This document shows positions 46,896 to 56,913 of a DNA stretch of 64,000 nucleotides, in pieces. This stretch comes from Chelonoidis abingdonii. Taxonomy: Eukaryota; Chordata; Testudines; Testudinidae. Below the pieces are notes generated by a model. The model was given only the letters and a program-made list of their open reading frames with translations. It searched no databases and was not told the origin of the DNA. The number at the start of each line of letters is the position of its first letter. Position 1 is the first letter of the stretch. The stretch is from the NCBI RefSeq assembly GCF_003597395.2, contig NC_133770.1, positions 32,226,755 through 32,290,754 on the forward strand, read 5' to 3'. The position numbers and the translations under genes are program-made.

Positions 46896-46933
46896 GAGCA
46901 TAAACTTTCGTGGTCTACAGCCCACTTCATCGG
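46896..46933 (-). ncRNA. Hammerhead-ribozyme-like motif in PLE family 2
   Basis: Minus-strand order: CCGAUGA; helix II GUGGGCU/AGACCAC with one mismatch; GAAA; a short helix III with UUAU loop; UC. It has the same U4-to-C change as the copy at 22549-22586, so the change is probably family-wide rather than private decay. Confidence 0.5.
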
Positions 46934-47026
46934 ATGCATGTAGTGGAAAATACAGTGGGAAGAGAGAGAGAGAGAGATATAAAATATGTATACAGAGAAC
47001 ATGAAACTGTGTGTGTTACCATATAC

Positions 47027-47213
47027 ACTATAAGGAGAGGTTTCAGAGTAGCAGCTGCGTTAGTCTGTATCCGCAAAAAGAACAGGAGTACTTGTGGCAC
47101 CTTAGAGACTAACAAATTTATTTCAGCATAAGCTTTTGTGAGCTACAGCTCACTTCTGTTTGTTAGTCTCTAAGGTGCCACAAGTACTCCTGTTCCTTTT
47201 ACTATAAGGAGAG
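47027..47213 (-). mobile_element. Nested PLE snap-back hairpin with 13-bp TSD
   Basis: The insertion 47040-47200 is flanked by exact copies of actataaggagag (47027-47039, 47201-47213). Bases 47081-47116 are repeated perfectly in inverted orientation at 47159-47194. The loop between them is the 3' half of the hammerhead-like motif, and the breakpoint falls inside its core. It inserted into an older copy of the same family. Confidence 0.85.
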
Positions 47214-47424
47214 TGATCAGTTAAGGTGAGCTATTATCAGCAGGAGAGAAAAAGAACTTTTTGTAGCGGTAATGAAAATGCCCCATTTCCAGCAATTGAC
47301 AAGGAGATGTAAGGAACTACTGGGGGGTGCGGGAAAAATAAGCATGGGGAAATAGTTTTACTTTGTGTAATGTGCCATACACTCCCAGTCTTTATTCAAA
47401 CCTAGTTTGATGGTGTCACAGTTG

Positions 47425-48663
47425 GTCCATTTAAAAGATAGTTCCTCACCTACCTTGTCTCTCTAATATCCTAGAACCTATATGGCTACTACTGCACTGC
47501 ATGCAGGTTAAATAATGTAAGTTGTGCTCCCACTGCTGGCTGACTCTACCATACTAAAGCAAAAAAAGTGTATCTGTTTGTATAATACATAGGTGTATAC
47601 AAGAATATACATTTGGCAGGTAAGGGCAAAATCATACAGGTTTAAAATTTGTTTCCATGACTATTGTTTTCCCTTTTCCTGTGGGACATAATGATGGTAG
47701 CCATGAGCATAGGTGCAAATGTAACAAGTGCAGCTGAATGGCTTCAGCCCTGTATTTTATAATTACTGTTACTGTGACTGGGCCAGATTATATATTTGCT
47801 CCTTATATAAGCTCACTGATTTCAATGGAAAATGTACAAGTATTGAAACCAGTTAATTGATTTTTATAGGGAAGATGTGGTTAATGACACTATATGGAGT
47901 TGCAGCTTTTGAGAAAACAAAGAATTTGGGATAATCTTAATCTAAAGCCCTTTAAAGCTTTTCTGGAAACTATATTTAATGTAGCTATTGTACTAGAGAC
48001 AGCTGAGCAATAGTAGTTGAATAGTGAATCGAGGCAAAATAAGTTTTATTGAGCCAATGGCAAGAATGAACATCAGCCTTTTAACTGTGTAACCACAGAG
48101 ACTTAAAAGATCCATCAGAGAACCACCAACCACTAGGATGCTCACAAAAATATGTCTGCTTTTCTTACAGGAAGCTCAAATGGAAATTCCAGCAGGTTAA
48201 TCTGCAAACTAGGGTTGTGGCTAGTGGCAGGGCATTTGGTTGGAAACTTGTGTTGCAGCTTTGGATAAAAGCAGTGATCGCTGTTTTAACCAATGGCCAG
48301 CTGCTCAACCTTCACAAATATATTTCCCTTCCAAAAATAGGTTGAGTAATGGAAGAAGACATACTTCTACTTTCAGTATTTGTCAGCCTGCTCAAGGTCT
48401 GTTGTCTTGCTTAAAATTTGAACATGGCTGCTGTTTCAATCATTGAATTCTCCTATGAATGAGAAAGGGACTATCCATAGAGGATCCTAAATGAATGCTC
48501 AAAACCACCAAATAGAACTGTAAGATAAGGTGCAGAATCTGTTACAGCTTAATGTAGTAGGTAGATCAGGAATACTAGATTTTCAACAAATAAATTCTGT
48601 ACCAAAATACACATGCCACTTTAAAATTACCTCAAAGTTCAGTAGAGACTTCAACTCCCAATG
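47425..48663. other. Intron 2: no gene recognised
   Basis: AT-rich unique-looking sequence of about 1.2 kb with short frames only. Confidence 0.45.
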
Positions 48664-48839
48664 CTTTAAACCAGGGGACGGCAACCTACGGCATAAGTGC
48701 CAAAGGTGGCACACGAGCCGATTTTTGATGGCTTGCAGGGCGGGCTGATCCACTCAGCCCGCCACCACTCGGCGGTTCCTGGTGCTGGCCCTTTGCCAGC
48801 CGTGCTGTTTGTACTTTCTGATATGAAGGTGGTGTTTGT

Positions 48840-50592
48840 CGCACATCAAGTGTTCGACATTGTGAAACGAAGCATGAGAAAACCTTTCTTGACAAAGCAG
48901 ACAAGACTGGATCAATCAAAAAGGCAGTAGCAGTCTATGAGAAGCAAAGCAGTGTTTTTAAAAGCTTAAGTGTAAGTAAAAATCAAGCTACAGAAGGAAG
49001 TTACAAGATTGCACAGTGCATTGCCAAAGAACGGAAAGCCATTTACAGATGGGGAATATATAAAAGAAGTTTTTCTCAGCAGTTCGGAGATTTTGTTTAG
49101 TGATTTGCCAAATAAAGTTACAACCCCATCTAGAATAAAAGAACTGCCCGTCTCTGCCAGAACAGTTGAGAGATGCATAAGTGAAATGGCAGAAAACATT
49201 AAGGAAAAGCAAACGACTGCATTGAAAGACACAGCAGTGTTTAGTGTTGCAGTTGATGAGAACGTGGATATAAACGACGTTCCACGTTTGGCAGCTGTTG
49301 CAAGATATTGTGCTTCCGATGAAATCCAAGAGGAACTTTGGTGCCTAAAACCCCTTCATGGCGCAACAAAGGGTAAGATGTACTGCAAAGTTTTGTAAAC
49401 CATTTTGACGAATGAGGAGTTGACATCAGAAAAACATTTTGTAAGACAACAGATGGTGCTCCTGCCATGGCAGGAAAACAGAAGGGATTTGTAAAGTTAC
49501 TTGAAGATCAGATTGGCCATCCGACAGTCAAATTTCACTGTGTCATCCATCAAGAAAACCTATGTGCTAAAATGTCTAATTCAGAGCTTAATAATGTGAT
49601 GAATACAGTGGTGTGAATTGTGAATTTCCTTGTTGCTCGATCTGCTTTGACTCTCAGACAATTTCAAGCACTGCTAGAAGAGATGGACAGTGCTTATAAT
49701 GACATCCCACTTCACAACAACATTCGGTGGCTAAGTCGTGGCAAGGTTTTTGTGCGCTTTGTAAACTGTTTTGATACAGTCAAGGCCTTTTTGTCAGAAA
49801 AAGAACAAAACTACCCTGAACTGGATGATGACAAATGGCTGTGTAAGCTCATGTTTCTAACTGATATCCCCGCTCACCTAAACGAACTCAACCTCTGTCT
49901 CCAGGGTGCAGGGCAAACAGTTCTCGATCTTTATAAAGCCTGGAAAGCATTTGTTGTGAAACTAGCAGTTTTTTCCAGGGAAATTCAAACTTCTATTTTC
50001 CGCTACTTCCAACTCATAAAAGAGCTATCGACACATTGCTCTGTCACTGTCGATGAGATTGGAAAGTACATGCAAGAATTGTAATCGGAATTTTCTGACA
50101 GATTTCAAGATTTCCAGCAATTTGGCCCAATGCTTTCTTTTCTAATTCAACTTGAAAAGTTCAAAGAAAAGTGACTTGGGTTTGTCTGTATTTCAGCGGA
50201 TGGTTGTTGAAGATTTCGAAATGCAACTCATTCAGTTAAAAAGCTCAGAATTGTGGACATCAGAGTTTGTGGATCTGTGGAGCGCATTTGAAGCTACCAA
50301 GAGAGATCATGAGGCCTCTATTCTGACCTGCTGGACGTCCCTGCCAGTGAAATTTAACTGTTTGAAGAAAATTGCGTTTGCAGTGCCTTCAGCATTTGGA
50401 TCCACATGTCTGTGTGAACAGGTATTTTCACACATGAAATCTGTCCTCTGTCCCTCTTGGAGCCCATTAACAAGTGATCACTCAGACGCCTGTGTGCAAC
50501 TTAAAGTATCCAATACGTGCCAGACATTGGAAAACTCAGCAAGGAAAAGCAAGGGCAAGGATCACACTAAACAGATAAGATCTGCATTTTAA
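48840..50592 (+). pseudogene. hAT transposase (Charlie/ZBED5-GTF2IRD2-like), broken
   Basis: In three collinear pieces the hAT transposase is readable. 'PFTDGEYIKEVFLSSSEIL' and 'FSVAVDENVDINDVPRLAAV' (first catalytic Asp region) lie in 49009-49398. 'LHNNIRWLSRGKVFVRFVN' (the conserved RW region) and 'LCLQGAGQTVLDLYK' lie in 49620-50084. 'LKKIAFAVPSAFGSTCLCEQ' and 'VFSHMKSV' (C-terminal hAT dimerisation region) lie in 50152-50592. In-frame stops at 49396, near 49618 and at about 50083, plus a frameshift near 49010, break it. Human relatives include domesticated ZBED5 and GTF2IRD2, but the stops argue against domestication here. Confidence 0.85.
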
Positions 50593-51140
50593 TTTAATTT
50601 TAAATAAAGCTTCTGAAACATTTTCAAAACCGTGTTTACTTTACATATAACTGTAGTTTGGTTATATATTAGACTTTTATAGAGAGACCTTCTGAAAAAC
50701 TTTAAAATGTATTACTGGCACATGAAGTCTTAAATTAGAGTGTATAAATAGAGGGCTTGGCTACACTGGAGAGTTGCTCCTGGTGGTGGCTTTACAGCGC
50801 TGCAACTCACATACCGTCCACACTTGCATGGCACATCCAGCACTGTATCTTCCTGGATACAGCACTGATTGTACTCTACCTCTGCCTAGGGGATAACGAC
50901 TGTACCGCTGGTGATGCAGCGCTGCTCCACCAGTGTGGCCACCAAAAGCGCTGTTATTGGCCTCCAGAGGTATTTGGAAGTATCCCAGAATGCTTGTTCA
51001 GCCACTCTGCTCATCAGTTCAAACTCTATTGCCCTGACCTCAGGTGACCTGCCCTTTAAATGCCCCGGGAATTTCAAAAATACCCTTTCTGTTTGCTCAG
51101 CCAGGTGTGGAGTGCAATCAGTGAATCTTTCCAGGTGACC

Positions 51141-52880
51141 ATGTCTCCAGGCGCCAAACAAGCCCTAGCATGGAGCAATGACGAGTTGCTGGACCTCATC
51201 AGTGTTTGGGGGGAGAAAGCTGTGCAGTCACAGCTGCGCTCCAGCCGTAGGAATTACGATACCTATGGGCAGATATCAAGGGCCATGCTGGAAAGGGGCC
51301 ATGACCAGGACGTGCTACAGTGCAGGGTTAAAGTGAAGGAGCTGCGGAGTGCCTATTGCAAAGCCCGTGAGGGAAACCGCCGCTCTGGTGCTGCCCCCAC
51401 GACCTGCCGTTTTTACAAAGAGCTGGACGCGATACTTGGGGGTGACCCCACCGCCAATCGAGGACCACGATGGACACTTCAGAGCGGGGGGAGGGGGAGG
51501 AGGAGGGGGGAGGAGGAAACTGAGAGTGAGGGTACTGGGGTGGGGGGGAGACACCCCGGAGTCCCAGGAGGCATGCAGCCAGGAGCTCTTCTCAAGCCAG
51601 GAGGAAGGTAGCCAGTCGCAGCAGCCGGTACTTGGTGAGGACAAACAGAGGAGCGGGTTCCCGGTAAGCGGCTTTTATTTTCAGGATGGAAATGTTTCGG
51701 GAGAGGAGGGAGGGTTAGGCTGCATGCATGCATGCATGCCTAGATGTGGAATAGCCATTGATGTGGTCTATCACGTCGCGGTAATCGGCCTCGGTAATCT
51801 CTTCAAAAGTTTCAGCCAGAGCGTGGGCAATGCGCTTGCGCAAGTTTATTGGGAGAGCCACTGTGGTCCTTGTCCCAGTCAGGCTAACGCGTCGCGCCAC
51901 TGTGCCGCGAGGTGGGGGGACCATTGCTGCACACAGGCACACAGCAAGCTGCATAGGGGCCAGGGCGGAATCCGCATTGCTGTAGAAGACCCTCCTCATT
52001 CCCCTTCCCAGGTGACCCGCAGCAGCGAGATATCTTCCAGGATTCAACTCCTGTGGAAAATGTTGGGAGAGTGTTCAGTGTAGGTGCCCCCTGCAGCTGT
52101 TTGCTTTCCCCAATGCACAGAAACCCCGAGCACAGTACACCCTGAAGCAATCAGTCCCCCTTACTCACCATTTCGGGGCTCCTGTGGGTTATGTGCGCTC
52201 TCTTTGGTATGGGAAAATTATGCTAAATTGTGAAGACTGTAAACTCCTTCACTGTGTGGGAATAACTGTCTGAGATATAAACAACAATGCTGCCTCTGTA
52301 ACTGTTGCCTTTTTTTGCCTTTCCACAAGCAACTTGAGTTCTCAGCTGCCCGTGTTATCAACAGCTCAAAGACTCCAAAACCTCCGGAAGAAGCGCACGA
52401 AAAAGCAAAGAGACTGCTGCAAGCAGTTATGGATCACTCTGCCAGAGAGAATCAAAAACTGCAGGACTGGAGGGAAAGGGAAAGCAGGATCCGCCAGAAA
52501 AACGCAGCGGCCAGGAAGAAAAGCACAAAGCAGCTGATAAGCATCCTGGCGCGCCAAGCGGACTCTATCCAGGCGCTCGTAGCCATGCAGGCAGAGCACT
52601 ACCGCCGCCCCCCCCCCGTCCCAAAGCTCTTTCCCTTGTGCCCCAATGTCAGCTCAAAACCCCCTTCCCCAGCATCCAGGTTCTTACCACCACCAGCTGC
52701 CTCCAACACCTGTACGTTCACCCAACCAGCCCTGAGAACTACGACCCTTACCCTCTGCACTCAACCCCCATCACCATGCAGTATAGGCATCCTGAAGTGC
52801 AGCAGTCATTGCACAGCACTCCAGACAGGACATATTCAACCTGTGACTGTACAGTTCCCCACCCCACCCCCCTGCCCTTT
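51141..52880 (+). pseudogene. Harbinger Myb/SANT-like accessory protein, copy 2
   Basis: From ATG 51141 the Myb/SANT-like domain is open: 'LAWSNDELLDLISVWGEK', 'SRRNYDTYGQISRAMLERG' and 'RVKVKELRSAYCKAREGN', then 'CRFYKELDAILGGDP'. After that, the frame slips at a G-rich tract near 51480. The reading frame then moves to one open to 52083 ('FSSQEEGSQSQQPVLGE'). A last part at 52315-52880 has a basic region ('HEKAKRLLQAVMDHSAREN', 'RIRQKNAAARKKSTKQLIS') and 'ALVAMQAEHYRRP'. The gaps may include an intron as well as decay. Family role: DNA-binding partner of the transposase. I do not predict a functional product. Confidence 0.75.
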
Positions 52881-53089
52881 TAGGTTCCCAAAATGTTGTG
52901 TGTCTGTCAATAAAGTTATTTTCTTTTCAATAAATGAATTCTTGGCTTTGAAAACAGTCTTTATTATTGCAGAAAGTCAAAGATACCTTAGCCCAGGAAA
53001 GAAACAGGCACTGCAAATCAGCTTAGGAAAAACAGATTCCTACTAACATTGTAACCACTGCACTTCACTCCCGTGCAAGGCACCAAACA

Positions 53090-54330
53090 TTACTGTTGGT
53101 TTTCAGCCTCAAATTCCTCCCTCAAGGCATCCCTAATCCTTGAAGCCCTGTGCTGGGCCTCTCTAGTAGCCCTGCTCTCTGGCTGTGCAAATTCAGCCTC
53201 CAGGCGTTGAACCTCAGAGGTCCATGCCTGACTGAATGTTTCACCCTTCCCTTCACAAATATTATGGAGGGTACAGCACGCGGATATAACCGCAGGGATG
53301 CTGCTTTCCCCCAAGTCTAGCTTCCCATACAGAGATCGCCAGCGCCCTTTAAACGGCCAAAAGCACACTCCACAGTCATTCGGCACCGGCTCAGCCTGTA
53401 GTTGAACCCGGTCCTTGCTGCTCCTGTCAAGCTTCCTGTATACGGTTTCATGAGCCAAGGCATTAACGGGGGTAAGCGGGGTCTCCAAGGATCACAATGG
53501 GCATTTCGACGTCCCCTACTGTGATCTTCCGGTCTGGGAAAAAAGTCCCTGCCTGCAGCTTCCTGAACAGGCCAGTGTTCCGAAAGATGCGTGCATCATG
53601 CACCTTTCCAGGCCAGCCTGTGTTAATGTCAATGAAACGCCCACGGTGATCCACAAGCGCCTGGAGAACCATAGAGAAATACCCTTCCGATTAAATGTAC
53701 TCGGATGCTAGGTGGGGTGGTGCCAGAATAGGAATATGCGTCCCATCTATCGCCCCTCCACAGTTAGGGAAACCCATTTGTGCAAAGCCATCCACAATGT
53801 CCTGCACGTTCCCCAGAGTCACGGTTCTTCTTAGCAGGATGCGATTAATGGCCCTGCAAACTTGCATCAACACGATTCCAACGGTCGACTTTCCCACTCC
53901 AAACTGGTTCCGACCGATCGGTAGCTGTCTGGAGTTGCCAGCTTCCAGATTGCAATAGCCACCGCTTCTCCACCGGCAGGGCAGCTCTCAATCTCGTGTC
54001 CTTGCGCCGCAGGGTGGGGGCGAGCTCAGCACACAGTCCCATGAAAGTGGCTTTTCTCATCCGAAAGTTCTGCAGCCACTGCTCGTCATCCCAGACTTCC
54101 ATGACGATGTGATCCCACCACTCAGTGCTTGTTTCCCGAGCCCAAAAGTGGCATTCCACGGTGCTGAGCATTTCCGTGAATGCCACAAGCAATTTAGTGT
54201 CATACGCGTCAGGCGACTCGCTATCATCGTCGGACTCCTCATCACTTTGGAGCTTAAGGAATAGCTCAACTGCCAAACGTGATGTGCTGGCGAGACTCGT
54301 CAGCATACTCCTCAGCAGTTCGGGCTCCAT
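53090..54330 (-). pseudogene. Harbinger transposase (HARBI1-like), copy 2, frameshifted
   Basis: ATG at 54330 opens 'MEPELLRSMLTSLASTS', an acidic stretch, then 'WLQNFRMRKATFMGLCAEL'. The frame shifts near 53965. The core follows in 53897-53691 ('MGFPNCGGAIDGTHIPI', catalytic Asp) and 53672-53463 ('MVLQALVDHRGRFIDI', 'VEMPIVILGDPAYP', second Asp). The C-terminal part is in 53488-53090. The region of the catalytic Glu ('VECAFGRLKG', about 53376-53347) is readable only one frame away from its neighbours. Few lesions separate it from an intact gene, so it is a younger copy than the one at 10138-11082. Confidence 0.82.
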
Positions 54331-54737
54331 TTCCCACAGAAATCGCGCTGCACAGAAACCTGTTGAGAGAGTCAAGATGGCGCCAAACGTGGACGGAAAA
54401 AACAGGGATTGCTGGGATGTGAAGCGATGCATCACGGGGCGTTGGGACAGGAAGCACAGAATGACCTGCACCCTCCGCCCCCTTCCCACAACCCACGGCG
54501 CCAAAATGGGACGAGGTGCTCTGTGGAATAGCTGCCCATAATGCACCACTCCCAACAGTGCTGCAAATGTGGCCACACTGCAGCGCTGGTAGCTGTCTAT
54601 GTGGCCACACTGCAGCACTTTCCCTACACAGCTGTACGAAGACAGCTGTAACTCCCAGCACTGCACACCTGGAAGTGTAGCCAAGGCCGAAGACTCAGCA
54701 AACCACTGCAGAAAGGTTGCCGACCCCTGCTTTAACC

Positions 54738-55499
54738 TATGTTGTCTGGGTATACTGAACGGAAGACAGGAGACACTTGATATGGATTTTAATCAGGCTG
54801 CAACTTTGTTATATAGCTATCTGGGACTACCCGGCAGATAAATTGTACAGTGCAGGCAAATCCATGCGTATTCAAATCATTACCTGGGGCTCCCACCAGC
54901 CCCCCCTCATTTCCTTCCAGGTCCCCCCCAGCCAACCCATGGCTTGGACCTTACCATCTACCCCCCTTGTAGGAGGGTTAAGGTGGTCTATAAGAACCGG
55001 GGGCGGGGGGAAAGGAGAGATGGGGGAGAATTCACTTTCTGCCATACCAATCATAGGAGTCCCCAACCCTACCCCATTCTGTTCCTTTATCCAGCACCTC
55101 CTTTTAAGTCCTTTACCGGGCCATTTATCTGATCACTGGGTGCCCTCCCTATGGAGTACCTGCACTGGACATCCACCACAAGGATGTGCCAGCAATTTGC
55201 TCGGCTGCTTCCCCCCCCCCCCGGCCCCCCAGCTGGGTTCCCAGACATCTCCCAGCGGCCTCTTGTATAGCAGCCCCAATAGGTGAAGCCCCATTCTCCT
55301 GAAAGAAACAGTTGTCCCTTGCACTATGCCAGGATTGTCAAGGATGCCAGCAGCTGGGTTGTCTATGACCAGGTACTGCAACACCCGCCCTCCGCGGTGA
55401 GCAGTATCTGTGACCAGTGTTCCAGATCCTGAAATTGGAAGACCTCATTTAAACTTAATGTATAGCTCATCTGTATGCCCAGAACCAAGAATCTCCATG
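54738..55499. other. C-rich stretch between hAT and the DIRS-like remnant
   Basis: No protein motif. Contains C-runs, e.g. 55211-55222. It may be the untranslated end of the DIRS-like element, but this is not demonstrated. Confidence 0.35.
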
Positions 55500-56720
55500 C
55501 CATTGACAACATCATATGCCGAGGCTTCATAGAGCCAGCGGCAGCTGCTCGGGTTCATTGCTAGCTCCTGGTGCAAGCTCACGAAATCTGTCAAACTGGA
55601 AGTGAGACAAGGCATCTGTTATGCCATTATCTGTGCCCGGCATGTGCTTGGAAGATAGATAAATGTTGAGGTTTAAACACTGTAGAGAAAATGTCCTCGT
55701 TAACTTCATAACCCTGTGTGATTAGGAAGTTTGGTGATTGATAACCTGTACTTCTGTTGTGTTGTCACATCCGAAGCACACCTTTTTATTAGCCATCTCT
55801 GGTCCCCAAATAACCACTGCAACTAAAATGGGTAAAAAAATTCCGGGAAAGTCATATCACACACAACCTCATTTTGCATCCAGATGGCAGGCCATTTCTG
55901 GGCACACCAACTGCCTTGATTAAACAAACCAAAAAAAAAAAAAAAAACCACAACCCAAAACCTGTTCCCTCTGCAGCATCCAAATTAATTTTTAAACCCT
56001 GCTTGTAACAATCATTCTGCCCTCCACAATGACACACCATTAAATTGACTCAAAAAATGTTCCCACGCCTTCGAGTCTTCCTTCATCTCTCTAGTAACTC
56101 CTATGTAATGGTGTGGCCTGGATATGCCTGCTGTTGCCACCGCCAGCTGGGTACAAAATGCCTGCCCTGGGCAACAATCGTGCTGGCAAAGTTCAGGTGT
56201 CCTAGAATAGACTGCAGGTCTCGTAGTGAGAGTTCTTTTGGCTCCTACAGGTCTCCTGAGAAATCCCAATAGTTCCTGTAGCTTATCCTGAGGGAGCTGC
56301 GATATGCTCTCCCAGGTGTCCAGCTCGATCTCCAGGTAGGTCAATGTAGTGTAAGGGCCCTCTGTTTTTCTTTTGCTAGGGGTAGCCGCATCTGTTTAGC
56401 CAGGACCTGAAATGTGTCCAACAGGTGAACACACTCATCTGACCTGGCTCGTCCCACAAACAAAAAATTGTATATATAATGCACTACTTGGCATAGTCCT
56501 ACTACCTGCATCACTGCCCAGTGCAACGTTGTACTAAATCTTTCAAATGCTGAACATGATACTGGACAGCCCTGGGCATAACTTTGTCAAAATAAAATTG
56601 ACCTTTTGGGTTTCTCTTTTGTGGGAAAAAGTTCAATGGATGCACAGACAGCGGTCAAAAAATAGACTTGATATCACACTTAGCCATTAGTGCCCTTGGG
56701 CCACAAACTAGTAGAAAGGG
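55500..56720 (-). mobile_element. DIRS-like (tyrosine-recombinase) retrotransposon remnant
   Basis: On the minus strand, 'KCDIKS' near 56680 and 'GCPVSCSAFERFSTTLHWA' near 56575-56510 precede 'HYIYNFLFVG' at about 56478-56450. This last is a worn form of the DIRS RT motif Y-x-DDFLFVG. Next come 'LTYLEIELDTWESISQLPQD' (about 56350-56285) and 'MKEDSKAWEHFLSQFNG' (about 56090-56040). An RNase H piece, 'NIYLSSKHMPGTDNGITDAL', lies at about 55675-55610. No tyrosine recombinase is seen. The C-rich DNA at 54770-55500 may be its non-coding part. Confidence 0.65.
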
Positions 56721-56913
56721 CTTCCAACTACCCAGGGCTTGCACCTTTATAGCCTTCAGACCTCACATTCCTGGCGGGGGAGTCAGTGCCGCAAAGCTGA
56801 CCACCCTTCCCCTTTTACAGCTGTTTCTGACCTCGTTCCTTTTCTTCCCTCCACTGGCCATAAAGCACAGTTGTTTTCCCTTGGGAAGCCCAGACAATGT
56901 TGCCCCCGCTTTA

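Larger units (their letters stand above)
46846..47424 (-). mobile_element. Penelope-like element, family 2, 3' end, hosting a nested copy
   Basis: It aligns with 22500-22870 over the terminal repeat, the hammerhead-like motif and the downstream non-coding region ('cagttaaggtgagctatta', 'actcccagtctttattcaa'). The outermost terminal repeat is missing at left, replaced by the 46738-46845 piece. It is interrupted by a later PLE insertion at 47040-47200. Confidence 0.75.
50753..54688 (-). mobile_element. PIF/Harbinger DNA transposon, copy 2, nested in hAT
   Basis: Ends gggcttggctacact and 'aagtgtagccaaggcc' are inverted repeats related to those of copy 1. The orientation is opposite to copy 1: the Myb/SANT-like gene is on the + strand at left and the transposase on the minus strand at right. 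A TTA duplication is not preserved. It lies near the 3' end of the hAT element. It is longer and better preserved than copy 1 and carries no nested MITE. Confidence 0.85.
48664..54737 (+). mobile_element. hAT DNA transposon, autonomous-type, carrying a nested Harbinger
   Basis: The element is 48672-54729. Ends caggggacggcaacctacgg and 'gaaaggttgccgacccctg' are inverted repeats. Flanking duplications ctttaaac (48664-48671) and ctttaacc (54730-54737) are eight bases with one mismatch, the hAT rule. Removing the Harbinger (50753-54688) leaves a hAT of about 2.1 kb whose transposase gene occupies most of its length. The insertion order is therefore clear: hAT first, Harbinger second. Confidence 0.88.

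Noticed and set aside
48840..50592. Domesticated hAT gene (ZBED5/GTF2IRD2 type)
   Set aside because: Several in-frame stops and at least one frameshift, with transposon ends and TSD still present, show a dead transposon.
51717..51740. GCAT tetranucleotide run as a Z-DNA or regulatory element
   Set aside because: It is a short microsatellite expansion inside the Harbinger; the equivalent spot in copy 1 has a shorter run.
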